A stretch of 64,000 nt of DNA, from positions 110,119 to 174,118 of the forward strand of contig VBOZ01000010.1 of NCBI GenBank assembly GCA_005893305.1, read 5' to 3'. The notes beneath the pieces are model-generated. The model did no database searches and was not told the DNA's origin. It was given only the letters and a program-made list of their open reading frames with translations. Shown here piece by piece: positions 16,921 to 25,925 of the stretch; position 1 is the stretch's first letter, and each line of letters begins with the position of its first letter. The position numbers were made by a program, and so were the translations under genes. This DNA is from Candidatus Eisenbacteria bacterium (GTDB lineage: Bacteria > Eisenbacteria > RBG-16-71-46 > SZUA-252).

Positions 16921-17602
16921 CACGGCCGGCGTCGACGGGTCCGTGGCGCTCGCCGGCGACGGCGAATCGCTCTCATCGGAGCCGCTCCCGCCGGGAGGAC
17001 ACTCCGGAATTCTCTCGGAGGCCGTGGAGCGGCTCACGAAGAGGCGCGGAATCTCGCTCGGAGATCTCGCCGCGGTCGGCGTCTCGCAAGGACCGGGCTC
17101 GTTCACGGGGCTTCGGATCGGCCTCGCTTGGGCGAAAGGGGTGGCCCTCGGCCGCTCCCTGCCTCTCGTCCTCGTCTCGGCCCACGAGGCGATGGCCCAC
17201 GCCCATCGGTTGGGCCGCGGCCGGATCGCCACCCTGATACCGGGAGAGCGCGGCTTCGTGGAGGCGGCCCTCTGGGAGCGGGGCTCGAGCGCGATGCTCG
17301 TCTGGGGACCCGAGCCGGTGGATGAGGACGACGCCGTCGCGCTGGTGATCGAGCAGGCGCGCGCGGGTGGGTCGCCGCAGTCCCCTCCGACCCTCGCGCT
17401 CGCGCCGTCCAACGCCCGGATCGCCGCGGCGCTCGAGGACCAGCTCGATTCGACGGGCGTGTCCATCGTCGCACCCGCCCCGCTCGGCCCGGCCGTCGCC
17501 GAGATCGCGGACCGGCTCTTCCTCTCGGGGCGGGTCGCCGACTGGGCGGCCGCCTCCCCGGCGTACGGGCGGGCCCCGAACGCCCGGAAGCCGGCCTCAT
17601 GA
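16898..17602 (+). CDS. tsaB: tRNA threonylcarbamoyladenosine biosynthesis protein TsaB
   Basis: A 234-residue ASKHA-fold pseudo-enzyme, the dimerisation partner of TsaD. It shows YILGIDTAGVDGSVALA at the start and the family hallmark GVSQGPGSFTGLRIGLAWAK. It starts inside tsaE at ATG 16898, and its stop overlaps rimI by four bases. The tsaE-tsaB-rimI order is widespread. Confidence 0.95.
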   Translation: MRYILGIDTAGVDGSVALAGDGESLSSEPLPPGGHSGILSEAVERLTKRRGISLGDLAAVGVSQGPGSFTGLRIGLAWAKGVALGRSLPLVLVSAHEAMAHAHRLGRGRIATLIPGERGFVEAALWERGSSAMLVWGPEPVDEDDAVALVIEQARAGGSPQSPPTLALAPSNARIAAALEDQLDSTGVSIVAPAPLGPAVAEIADRLFLSGRVADWAAASPAYGRAPNARKPAS

Positions 17603-18081
17603 GGGCCCGAAACCCGGAAAACGCGATCCGCGTAGTACCCATGACGATCGCCCGGATCGACGACGTGCTCGCGATTGAGAAGGTCTCGTTCAGCGATCCC
17701 TGGTCGCGGGAGATGTTTCGCTCGGAGTTGGAGGTGGGCGGCGGGACCTACGCCAGGGTCGCCGTGCGGGGGAACGCGCTCGTCGGCTACCTGCTGGCGG
17801 TGATGATCGTCGATGAGGCCCACCTGGGAAATCTGGCCGTCCACCCCTCCGAGCGGCGCTCCGGTGTTGGCCAGCAGCTGTTGGATGATCTGCTCGAAAC
17901 CGCCCGGGAGAAGGGTGTCGGGAGGATCACCCTGGAGGTCCGGGAGTCGAACCAAACTGCCCGTAAGTTCTACTACCAAAACAAGTTCATTGATGTCGCC
18001 ATGCGAAAGAACTACTACCGGAACCCGGTGGAGGATGCTATCGTCATGCTTCGGAGCCTTCAGGAGGGTTCGAGGGCATGA
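17599..18081 (+). CDS. rimI: Ribosomal protein alanine N-acetyltransferase RimI-like
   Basis: A 160-residue GNAT acetyltransferase. The acetyl-CoA loop appears as VHPSERRSGVGQQLLDDLL (motif A). The C-terminal NQTARKFYYQNKF segment is typical of RimI, with Tyr as the likely general acid. The family acetylates the N-terminus of ribosomal protein bS18; other substrates cannot be excluded. It sits between tsaB and accD with four-base overlaps on both sides. Confidence 0.9.
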   Translation: MRARNPENAIRVVPMTIARIDDVLAIEKVSFSDPWSREMFRSELEVGGGTYARVAVRGNALVGYLLAVMIVDEAHLGNLAVHPSERRSGVGQQLLDDLLETAREKGVGRITLEVRESNQTARKFYYQNKFIDVAMRKNYYRNPVEDAIVMLRSLQEGSRA

Positions 18082-19253
18082 CCTGGCTCAGGAAGGCAAA
18101 AGAGGGGCTCAAAGCCCAGCAGCGGCGACGGGAGCTCCCCGACGGACTTTGGACGAAATGCGAGGACTGCGGCGAGATCCTGTACCACAAGGAGCTCGAG
18201 CGGAACCTCTGGACCTGCAGCAAGTGCTCCTACCACTTCCGCATCTCCGCGCGGTCCTACATCAAGATCCTGGTGGACGAGGATACGTTCGTCGAGCGCT
18301 TCTCCGAGGTCGTCTCGACGGACCCCCTCAAATTCCGCGACGCGAAGCGCTATAGCGATCGCCTGAAGAAGGCGCGCGAGGAGACCGGACTCTCCGAGGC
18401 CGTTCTCTGCGGAGAGGGGCGAATCGAGGGGCATCCGTGCGTGCTCGCGATCATGGATTTCGCGTTCCTGGGGGGGAGCCTCGCTTCCGCGGCCGGCGAA
18501 CGGATCGCGCGCTGCATTCTTCTCGCGATCGAGACCCGCCACCCGCTCCTCATCCTCTCCTCATCCGGGGGCGCCCGCATGTTCGAGGGTATTCTCTCGC
18601 TCATGCAGATGGCGAAGGCGAACGCGCTCTTGGCGCGGCTCTCGGACGCCGGAGTCCCGTACATCTCGATCATGACCCATCCGACGACGGGCGGCGTCAC
18701 GGCGAGCTTCGCGTCCGTGGGCGACGTCATCCTCGCGGAGCCGAAGGCGCTGATCGGCTTTGCCGGGCCCCGCGTCATCAAGCAGACGATCAACCAGGAG
18801 CTCCCCGAGGGGTTCCAGCGTTCCGAGTTCCTGCTCCAGAAGGGAATGATCGATCGGATCGTCCACCGGACGGAGCTCAAGAAGTCGGTCGCCTGGCTCC
18901 TTCGATTCTTCGCCGCCGGGGCGGCGCTTCCCCAGAAGCCGCGCCGCCGCGCCGGGGAGTCGCTCGAGCGATTCCGCGCCGCGTCGCTTCCGATCGGCAC
19001 GGCGCTCCCGCCGGAGCCGCCGGCTCCCGGCGCGGAGGGAGTCGTTGCGGGGACGCGGACGATCGATCTGCCCGAGGCGAGCCCGAACGGAGGGACCCCC
19101 GCCGCCGCCGCGCCAGCGCCCGCGCCCGCGGCAAAGACGCCCGCGCCCGCGGCAAAGACGCCCGCGCCCGCCGCCGCGCCCACACCCGCGGCAAAGACCC
19201 CCGCGAAGCCCCCCGCCCGCTCCCCCGGCCGAGAAGTCCGCGTCGAGGAATGA
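18078..19253 (+). CDS. accD: Acetyl-CoA carboxylase carboxyltransferase subunit beta with Pro/Ala-rich tail
   Basis: A 391-residue subunit that, with AccA, transfers CO2 from carboxybiotin to acetyl-CoA for fatty-acid synthesis. The zinc ribbon uses Cys28, Cys31, Cys47 and Cys50. The crotonase-like core has SSSGGARMFEG and MTHPTTGGVTASFASVGD. The core ends near residue 300. Unusually it is followed by a roughly 90-residue low-complexity tail with APAPAAKT repeats and a basic end, encoded by near-identical 21-bp units. It overlaps rimI by four bases, and folC starts within its stop. accA is not in the window. Confidence 0.95.
   Translation: MTWLRKAKEGLKAQQRRRELPDGLWTKCEDCGEILYHKELERNLWTCSKCSYHFRISARSYIKILVDEDTFVERFSEVVSTDPLKFRDAKRYSDRLKKAREETGLSEAVLCGEGRIEGHPCVLAIMDFAFLGGSLASAAGERIARCILLAIETRHPLLILSSSGGARMFEGILSLMQMAKANALLARLSDAGVPYISIMTHPTTGGVTASFASVGDVILAEPKALIGFAGPRVIKQTINQELPEGFQRSEFLLQKGMIDRIVHRTELKKSVAWLLRFFAAGAALPQKPRRRAGESLERFRAASLPIGTALPPEPPAPGAEGVVAGTRTIDLPEASPNGGTPAAAAPAPAPAAKTPAPAAKTPAPAAAPTPAAKTPAKPPARSPGREVRVEE
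19119..19199 (+). repeat. 21-bp tandem repeats in the accD tail
   Basis: Two identical 21-bp units at 19119-19139 and 19140-19160 encode PAPAAKT. A third, longer and diverged copy ends at 19199. The repeats stay in frame, so slippage changes tail length without breaking accD. Confidence 0.85.
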
Positions 19254-20560
19254 GCTTTACGGAAGGCGTCTCGCTTCGCGGGCGCCTCGAGGACCTGTAC
19301 CGCTTCGAGCGGAGCGGCATGCGCCCGGGCCTGACCGGGATCGAGCGCCTGCTCGAAAAGGCGGGGCGTCCGGATCGCGCGTTCCCATCGGTCCTGATCG
19401 CGGGCACAAACGGGAAGGGATCGACCGCCGCGACCCTCGCATCGATCCTCCGCGCCGCGGGCCTTCGGACCGGACTCTACACCTCCCCGCACCTGGTCCG
19501 GTTCAACGAGCGGATCCGGGTCGACGGCCGTGAGATCTCGGACGCGGAGCTGGATGATCTCCTGACGCGCTGGTGGCCCCGCTTCGAGGAGGAGCATCCC
19601 TCCTTCTTCGAGGCCGCCACCGCGATCGGATTCGACCACTTCGCCGCGTCGAGCCTCGACGCCGCGGTCGTCGAGGTCGGGCTGGGCGGACGCCTCGACG
19701 CGACCAACGTGCTCGAGCCCATGGTCTCCGTCATCACGACGATCTCGAGCGATCACGCCGAGATCCTGGGTCACACGCTGCGCCGGATCGCGATCGAGAA
19801 GGCGGGCATCGTGAAGGAGGGAGGGCGGCTCGTGCTCGGGGTCAGGCCGGGCGAGGCGAGAAACGCCATCCTCGAGATCGCGACCGCCCGCGGCGCGACG
19901 GTCGAGCTCCTCGGGCGCGAGGCCCGGTTTCGCGTGCTCCGCGTCGGGGAGGACGGAACCGAGTTTCACCTCAAGACATCCTCGTTCTCGGGGGCCGTGA
20001 CGATCCCGCTCCACGGCGCGCACCAGGCGCGGAACGCCGCCCTGGCGGCCCTCGCGGCCGAGACGGTCCTGTCGGGGCGGCCCGGCGGTGAAATCGCGCG
20101 CGCGATCGAGGCGGGGATCGTCGACACGCGGTGGCCGGCTCGGGTCGAATGGATCGAGGGGGATCCGCCGATACTCGTGGACGTGGCCCACAACGTCGAG
20201 GGCGCGATCGCGCTTGGAGTGACCGTCGCCGCTCTGCTTCCCGGCCGGCCGATCGCCGTCGTGGCGGCCTTTTCGCGCGACAAGGCGCACGACAAGATCT
20301 TGAAGGCGCTGGGGCGGGTCGCGGGGCGATTCTTCCTCACCCAGTTCGCGGGCGAGCGCGCCACGCCCGCGGTCGATCTCCTTCACGCGGCGCCCGCGCG
20401 CCACCTCGATTGCGAGGCCGTGCCGGACGTTCGCGAAGCGATCTCGCGCGCGAAGTCGTGGGCCCGATCGCGAAACGGCGCGGTCCTCGTCACCGGCTCC
20501 TTCTTCCTCGTCGGCGAGGCGCTCCCGATCCTCGATCGCGAAGTCCCGCGTGCGATCTAG
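19250..20560 (+). CDS. folC: Folylpolyglutamate synthase / dihydrofolate synthase
   Basis: A 436-residue Mur-ligase-family enzyme that adds glutamate to folates and possibly to dihydropteroate. It shows the P-loop GTNGKGSTAATLASI, TSPHLVRFNERIR, EVGLGGRLDATNV, and the C-terminal DVAHNVEGA motif. It starts at ATG 19250, overlapping the accD stop (ATGA), the usual accD-folC arrangement. Its last 11 bases overlap the lptD start. Confidence 0.95.
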   Translation: MSFTEGVSLRGRLEDLYRFERSGMRPGLTGIERLLEKAGRPDRAFPSVLIAGTNGKGSTAATLASILRAAGLRTGLYTSPHLVRFNERIRVDGREISDAELDDLLTRWWPRFEEEHPSFFEAATAIGFDHFAASSLDAAVVEVGLGGRLDATNVLEPMVSVITTISSDHAEILGHTLRRIAIEKAGIVKEGGRLVLGVRPGEARNAILEIATARGATVELLGREARFRVLRVGEDGTEFHLKTSSFSGAVTIPLHGAHQARNAALAALAAETVLSGRPGGEIARAIEAGIVDTRWPARVEWIEGDPPILVDVAHNVEGAIALGVTVAALLPGRPIAVVAAFSRDKAHDKILKALGRVAGRFFLTQFAGERATPAVDLLHAAPARHLDCEAVPDVREAISRAKSWARSRNGAVLVTGSFFLVGEALPILDREVPRAI

Positions 20561-23500
20561 CTTCCTCCTCGCGGCCGCGCTCTGCGCCGCCGCCACCTTT
20601 GCCTTTCCACCCCGAGGCGCAGCCGCGCCGCCCGACACCACGTCGGTCGAGCGGAGCGACCGCGAGCCCTACCACCTGAGCGCCGACCGGCTCGAGGGAT
20701 CCGCCGCCGCGGGGGAGAACGTCTATACGGCGAGGCGCGCGAAGGTCGTCCACGGCACCACCACCGTCACAGGCGACTCCGCGCTGATCTATCGGATCCG
20801 CGAGATGGTTCTGTTTCGCGGGAACGTGAGGATCGTGGACGGCGGGACGCGAATGTGGGGAAACGAGGCGTCGTATGAGCGGAAGACGCGCCTCGCGACC
20901 CTGCGGGGAGACGTCCGGATCGAGGAGTCGGGGGCGAAGATCACGGGGCGCGAGGCGCGCTTCTACCGGGCCGAGAATCGCTCGGTGATCACCGGCGACG
21001 CGAGGCTCGAGGACTCCACCCGGGTCGTGACGGCCGACCGCATCGAATACGACCGGAACAATGACATCGTCACCGCGATCGGGAACGTGGACGCGTACGA
21101 TCGGGCCGAGAGCACGCGCGTCCGCGCCGAACGGGTCCGATACGACCGGCGAAAGGACTACGCCTGGGCCGAGAACGAGCCGGTCTTGGAGCTCGAGGAG
21201 CGGGACGGGAAGAAGACCGAGGTCCGCGGCACGACCCTCGAGTTCGACACCGCGAAGCGGCGCGTCTATGCGATCGGCGACGTGCGCATCCACCGGCAGG
21301 ATCTACGGGCGACCTCCGAGCGGGCGGAGTTCGACCAGACCGATCGCCGCGCCATCCTGGTCGGGAATCCCAAGGCCTGGGATGCCGAGGGCGCGGCGCG
21401 CGCCGACACGATCGAGATCGGCTTTTCCGAGCACCGCCTGGAGTCCCTCCACCTGCGATCCAACGCGATCGTCGAATACGAGGCGAAGCCGGACTCAGGC
21501 CGCGGGGAGAGGAACATCGCCAACGGCGACACGATCACCGTTTTCTTCGACGGCGAGGAGGCGAAGGAGGCGGTCATCGTCGGCAGCGCGAAGAGCCAGT
21601 ACTGGCCCAGCGCCGCCGACAGCGTCGAAGGCGGCCGGAACGTATCGGAGGGGGACACGATCCACGTCTTCTTCGAGAAGGGCCGCCCTGCTCGCGCGGT
21701 CGTCCTTGGCCGGAGCCATGGGCTCTACTACCTCGCGGCCGAGGGCGATACGAGCCAGGCCGCGTCGCGCGAGGTCGTTCGATACAGCGGGACCGAGATC
21801 GATTACGACGTGAAGAAGGGAAGCGTCGACGTCCTGAGCTCGGCGGACGTGGTCTACAAGGAGATGCACTTGACCGCGAACAAGATCGCGTTCGACTCGA
21901 AAACCAACAAGATGAGAGCGGAAGGGGACCCGGTTCTGGTCGACGGGAAGGACCGGATCACCGGCGACACGATGACCTACGACCTGAACTCGCGCCAGGG
22001 GACCGTCTACGAGGGGCGGACCACGTACGACCGCGGATTCATCTACGGGGAGCGCGTGCGCAAGGTCTCCGAGAACGTGCTCGACGTCGTGAACGGCACC
22101 TACTCGACGTGCGATCTGGAGGAAACGCACTACCACTTCCAGGCCCACAAGATGAAGGTCTATCTCCAAGACAAGGTGATCGCGCGCCCGGTCGTCTTCT
22201 ACATCAAGCGGATCCCGGTGCTCGCGCTCCCGTTCTACGTCTTTCCGATCAAGCCGGGACGCCATTCGGGGTTCCAGCTTCCACAGGTGGAGTTCGGGTC
22301 GTCAAGCAGGGGGGGGAAATTCGTCCGGAACATGGGCTACTACTGGGCGATCAACGACTACATGGACGCCACGGGCTGGTTCGACTACTACCAGGGGTCG
22401 AGCTGGGTGACGCACGGCCAGTACCGCTACCACAAGCGCTACGGGTACCAGGGGCAGATCAACTCGTCGTACGAGAACCAATTCACCGAGAAGGGGACGA
22501 ATCGCTGGGACCTCATCGGCACCCACTACCAGACGCTCGGCACGAACTTCGCCCTGACCGCCCAGGCCAACCTGACGAACTCCAGCACATTTCAACGGGA
22601 TCCCAATCTGGGCAACAACGTCCTGACCCGCATCCAGCGGAACCTCCGCTCGAATCTCTCGCTCCAGAAAGGCTGGAGCGGCGGCTCCATCAATGCGGGG
22701 CTACTCCAGACCCAGGATCTCGACGCCGGGCCCGGCGGACTCAAGATCCAGCAGCAGCTCCCCTCGTTGACGTACCGGATCAATTCCCGTCCCATCGGGC
22801 ATCTTGCTCGGGGACAGGAGCCGGCGCACCTCCCCCTGCTCGCGAGCACGACCTACAGCTTCAGCACCACGGGACTCTACGAGCGGAAGCAGTACGAGAC
22901 CTTCACCCGGTACGACACGCTCGGGACCACCGTGGACAGCTCCAAGGTGGACTCGCTCGACGCCCGCGGCGCGACACGGTACGACTTCGGGCTCGCCGAC
23001 GTGCGCACGCTGCTCGGATTCCTCCACGTGGGGCCTCGATTCTCGTACAGCGGCGTCTACTACAGCCGCGATCAGTCCGGGGCGCGAAATCAGCTTGGCG
23101 GGGTCTGGAGCGCGGGGGTGGGCGTCAACACCGCCATCTACGGGACGTTTCGCACGTCGATCGGACCGCTCCGCGCGGTCCGGCACGTCATCACGCCCTC
23201 CGTCTCCCTCGGCTACCAACCGAAGAACAATAGCCTCCTCTTCCGCGATTCGGCCGGGGTGCTGCGGCAGCGCTTCGACGGCGTGAGCGGGATCAATCTC
23301 TTCGGCGGGGAGGCGAAGCGGGTCGATTTCGGGCTCTCGAACGATTTCCACGCCAAGTGGGGGGATCCGACCCATCCCACGGTTCTGAACAACCTCATAC
23401 AGCTCAACACGAGGGGGAGCTACAACCTCCTCGCGAAGAATGTCGGAGCCAAGCCGCTCTCCGACCTCTCCACAAGCCTGCGCCTGCACCCGATCCGGCG

Positions 23501-24056
23501 CAGCGATTTCGATTTCAACTTCGTCCACAACCCCTACGACCGCCGGCTGCTCCAGTTCAGCGCCTCGACCGGAATCTCGTTCCAGGGGCAGAGCAAGTAT
23601 GCCGAGGCAGCGGATGAATTTTCCGACGAGCCGGGCGCGGATGCGATACGGGCGCCGACGCCGCTCTCGCCGCAGGGCCTCTCGTCCACGTCGCTCCCGT
23701 GGGTCGTCGCGGCCTCGATCTCCTATAGCGGCTCCCGCGCGCGCAGGGCGGGAGGCGGGTACTTAACGTGGGGATCGAGCGCGAGCCTGAACGGCACGGC
23801 CGGGATCAATCTTTCCAAGAACTGGCGCTTCGACTACCAGTGGCAGTTCGACGTGAAGCAGGGACAAATGGTCTCGCAGTTTTTCAGCGTCAAGCGCGAG
23901 CTCCACTGCTGGGAGATGCAGTTCACGCGGAGCATCTCGGGTACCGTCAGCGACGATTACTACTTCAAGATCAACGTCAAGAGTCTCCCGGAGGTCTACT
24001 ACGAAAGAGGTTCGAAGGGGCTGCGCGGCTTCGGTGGCGTCTCGGACCTCTACTAG
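20550..24056 (+). CDS. lptD: LPS-assembly outer-membrane protein LptD
   Basis: An 1168-residue protein with a signal peptide (about 1-27, cleavage near PRGAAA). A long N-terminal region of repeated OstA/LptA-like strands (about 35-500) carries LPS across the periplasm. The LptD barrel then follows (FYIKRIPVLALPFYVFPIK; then the Tyr/Asn-rich beta-barrel). The Cys in STCDLEETHYHF and the one in ELHCWEMQF match the conserved inter-domain disulfide partners. The N-terminal part is longer than in E. coli (784 residues in total there), suggesting extra jelly-roll repeats. It starts at GTG 20550 inside folC. lptE is not evident nearby. Confidence 0.93.
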   Translation: MRSSFLLAAALCAAATFAFPPRGAAAPPDTTSVERSDREPYHLSADRLEGSAAAGENVYTARRAKVVHGTTTVTGDSALIYRIREMVLFRGNVRIVDGGTRMWGNEASYERKTRLATLRGDVRIEESGAKITGREARFYRAENRSVITGDARLEDSTRVVTADRIEYDRNNDIVTAIGNVDAYDRAESTRVRAERVRYDRRKDYAWAENEPVLELEERDGKKTEVRGTTLEFDTAKRRVYAIGDVRIHRQDLRATSERAEFDQTDRRAILVGNPKAWDAEGAARADTIEIGFSEHRLESLHLRSNAIVEYEAKPDSGRGERNIANGDTITVFFDGEEAKEAVIVGSAKSQYWPSAADSVEGGRNVSEGDTIHVFFEKGRPARAVVLGRSHGLYYLAAEGDTSQAASREVVRYSGTEIDYDVKKGSVDVLSSADVVYKEMHLTANKIAFDSKTNKMRAEGDPVLVDGKDRITGDTMTYDLNSRQGTVYEGRTTYDRGFIYGERVRKVSENVLDVVNGTYSTCDLEETHYHFQAHKMKVYLQDKVIARPVVFYIKRIPVLALPFYVFPIKPGRHSGFQLPQVEFGSSSRGGKFVRNMGYYWAINDYMDATGWFDYYQGSSWVTHGQYRYHKRYGYQGQINSSYENQFTEKGTNRWDLIGTHYQTLGTNFALTAQANLTNSSTFQRDPNLGNNVLTRIQRNLRSNLSLQKGWSGGSINAGLLQTQDLDAGPGGLKIQQQLPSLTYRINSRPIGHLARGQEPAHLPLLASTTYSFSTTGLYERKQYETFTRYDTLGTTVDSSKVDSLDARGATRYDFGLADVRTLLGFLHVGPRFSYSGVYYSRDQSGARNQLGGVWSAGVGVNTAIYGTFRTSIGPLRAVRHVITPSVSLGYQPKNNSLLFRDSAGVLRQRFDGVSGINLFGGEAKRVDFGLSNDFHAKWGDPTHPTVLNNLIQLNTRGSYNLLAKNVGAKPLSDLSTSLRLHPIRRSDFDFNFVHNPYDRRLLQFSASTGISFQGQSKYAEAADEFSDEPGADAIRAPTPLSPQGLSSTSLPWVVAASISYSGSRARRAGGGYLTWGSSASLNGTAGINLSKNWRFDYQWQFDVKQGQMVSQFFSVKRELHCWEMQFTRSISGTVSDDYYFKINVKSLPEVYYERGSKGLRGFGGVSDLY

Positions 24057-24085
24057 AAAACCCCGCGTCCTCATGCGAAATCCAT

Positions 24086-24115
24086 TTGACACCCCCCTTG
24101 GTCGCGGCGTAACGT
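24086..24115 (+). promoter_or_regulatory. Predicted promoter of the HU gene
   Basis: TTGACA at 24086-24091, 18-bp spacer, TAACGT at 24110-24115. It is followed by an unusually complete ribosome-binding site AAAGGAGGTGA (24133-24143), seven bases before the ATG, in keeping with an abundant protein. Confidence 0.6.
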
Positions 24116-24149
24116 GACGCCTCATTCCAGGGAAAGGAGGTGAATCGAA

Positions 24150-24440
24150 ATGAATAAGACGGAACTCATCGCCACCATCGCCAAGAAAACTTCCCTCTCC
24201 GCACGTGAAGCGCGCAACATCATCGACACACTCTTCTCGCCGGGGAAGGAAGGCCTCATCGCGTCCGCGCTGATCTCGGGAAAGAAAGTTCAGATCACGG
24301 GATTCGGCACGTTCGAGACACGCAAACGGAAGGCGCGCGAAGGTCGCAATCCGCAGACAGGCGAACGGATCAAGATCGCGGCGTCCCGTTTCCCGGCGTT
24401 CCACGCCGGCAAGGCGCTCAAGGATCGCGTCCGCAAGTAG
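24150..24440 (+). CDS. HU/IHF-family nucleoid DNA-binding protein
   Basis: A 96-residue histone-like protein. It begins with MNKTELIATIAKK, the helical dimer region carries SAREARNIID, and the DNA-binding arm is GRNPQTGERI. The GFGTFETRKRKAREG beta segment is typical. It binds and bends DNA as a dimer. It is a single-gene transcript bounded by its own promoter and a strong terminator. Confidence 0.96.
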   Translation: MNKTELIATIAKKTSLSAREARNIIDTLFSPGKEGLIASALISGKKVQITGFGTFETRKRKAREGRNPQTGERIKIAASRFPAFHAGKALKDRVRK

Positions 24441-24462
24441 GAACCCCCCATACGGTCTTCGA

Positions 24463-24498
24463 GAAGGGGCGGGCTTTGACTCCCGCCCCTTCCCTTTT
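24463..24498 (+). terminator. Rho-independent terminator after HU gene
   Basis: A perfect 11-bp stem GAAGGGGCGGG (24463-24473) with CCCGCCCCTTC (24482-24492), an 8-base loop, then CCTTTT. Confidence 0.9.
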
Positions 24499-24508
24499 AC
24501 CGGGATCG

Positions 24509-24538
24509 TTGAACCGGCGTCGAGGTGCGGGGTATATT
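24509..24538 (+). promoter_or_regulatory. Predicted promoter of the candidate selenoprotein gene
   Basis: TTGAAC at 24509-24514, 18-bp spacer, TATATT at 24533-24538. The predicted transcript starts near 24545, before the ribosome site GAGGAGGTGA (24571-24580). Confidence 0.6.
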
Positions 24539-24580
24539 GCCTCGACTGCTTTGTTTAGAACCGAATCGGCGAGGAGGTGA

Positions 24581-25924
24581 TTGGAACTGCAACGGCTTCG
24601 CTACCTGCTCCTTCTCCTTGTTCTACTTGGACTTATGGCTGCGCCCGTGCTCCAGGGCAAAACGCCGCCTTGCGACATCCTCATCCAGAGCACGACGGAT
24701 GCGAACGCAGAGCTGGCTCCCTGTGGCTGACACGCGCACCCGCTTGGCGGGCTCGCCCGGAGGGCGAGCCAACTCAAAGTAGGCAGGCTGAAGTTCCCCA
24801 CGGGATTCGCCGTGGACGCCGGGGACTATTTCGGCGTCGGCGGGGAGCAGGACTCCCTGAAGAGCGGCTATATGGTCCACGCCATGGACGTCCTCGGCTA
24901 TGACGTGGTGACCCTGGGCGAGCGCGAGTTCAACTTCGGCCAGGCATTCCTCCTCGACTGCTTCAAGAAGACGAAGATCGACGTCGTCTCCGCGAACATC
25001 GTCTACGCCGACACCAAGAAGCCGTTCGTGAAGCCGTACGTCATCCGCAGGGTCTGCTCGACCCGCATCGCCTTCACCGGTCTGATCGGGAAGGACATGC
25101 GCATCCGCCAGCTCCCGAGCGAGCGGGGCGTCGAGATCCTCGATCCGTTCGAGACGGCGAAGAAGCTGATCCCGGAGCTCCGCGGCAAGGCGGACATCGT
25201 CGTGGTCCTCTCGCACCTGGGGCTCACCGACGCGCAAAAGCTGGCGCTCGACGTGCCGGGCATCGACGTCATGGTCTTCGGCCATCAGGCAGGGCTCTTC
25301 CGGCAGATCGTGAAGACGCAGGAGGTCGTGACCTTGAGGGGCGGGGAGCGCGGCCAGTACATCCCGCAGCTCCACATGGTCGTGCAGGACGGCAAGGTTT
25401 CCTCGTTCGACGGCGACGTGGTCGTCCTCGACGACAAGGTACCGGCGGATGACGCGATGAACCACGCGGTCGACGAATTCAGCGACAAGCTGAACGAGCG
25501 CTTCAACGCCGCGAACAAGGCCACGGCGGACCAGGCGCAGCAGAGGACCCTGGCGCAGGTGTCGGGCGACCGCTATCTGGGCGAGGCCACCTGCCGCCGG
25601 TGCCACGAGGTGGAATACCAGATGTACACGAGCCAGAAGCACGCGCACGCGTTCCAGACCCTGATCGACAATCAGCGCGACTCGACGCCGGAATGTCTCC
25701 CGTGCCACGTCGTGGGCATGGGGCAGCTGGGCGGCTTCGTCTCGAGGCAGGGAACCCCGGAGCTCGTCAACGTGCAGTGCGAGAACTGTCACGGCATGGG
25801 GAGCCGCCACCCGGAGCACGGAGCGATCGTCGGCCCCGATGTATGCATCACCTGCCACACCGCCTCGCAGAGCCCGAATTTCCAATATGAAGAGATGGTG
25901 GCCAAGATCGTTCACTGGAAGTAG
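24581..25924 (+). CDS. Metallophosphatase/tetraheme cytochrome fusion, candidate selenoprotein (in-frame UGA at codon 50)
   Basis: A roughly 447-residue exported protein if TGA 24728-24730 is read through. The N-terminus is a signal sequence (RYLLLLLVLLGLMAAPV). Next comes PPCDILIQSTTDANAELAPCG, then the TGA, then HAHPLGGLARRASQL. This family normally has PCGC followed by GGLARR, so UGA replaces the second Cys. A 9-bp hairpin follows at the right distance. A 5'-nucleotidase-like phosphoesterase domain continues (DAGDYFG, VVVLSHLG, VMVFGHQAG). The last 110 residues have four heme motifs: CRRCH, CLPCH, CENCH, CITCH. An in-frame stop at 24578 bounds the start; TTG 24581 or CTG 24587 is likely. 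Without readthrough only the part from 24812 would have an ATG, and it would lose its signal peptide. Confidence 0.85.
24728..24770 (+). promoter_or_regulatory. UGA codon and candidate bacterial SECIS hairpin
   Basis: TGA at 24728-24730 is in frame with coding sequence on both sides. A perfect 9-bp stem pairs GGCTCGCCC (24750-24758) with GGGCGAGCC (24762-24770), and the 3-base apical loop GGA starts with G. The loop lies about 29 bases after the UGA, inside the 16-37 base window of the known bacterial SECIS model. Confidence 0.7.
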
Positions 25925-25925
25925 G

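Noticed and set aside
19119-19199. CRISPR-like short repeats
   Set aside because: They are contiguous coding repeats inside accD with no spacers.
18350-20641. 763-codon minus-strand frame opposite accD and folC
   Set aside because: No domains, and both plus-strand genes are unambiguous.
24728-24730. Treating the TGA as proof of a pseudogene
   Set aside because: Coding character, family motif and heme motifs continue unbroken after it, and a hairpin of SECIS geometry follows. Sequencing error remains possible and is stated in the finding.
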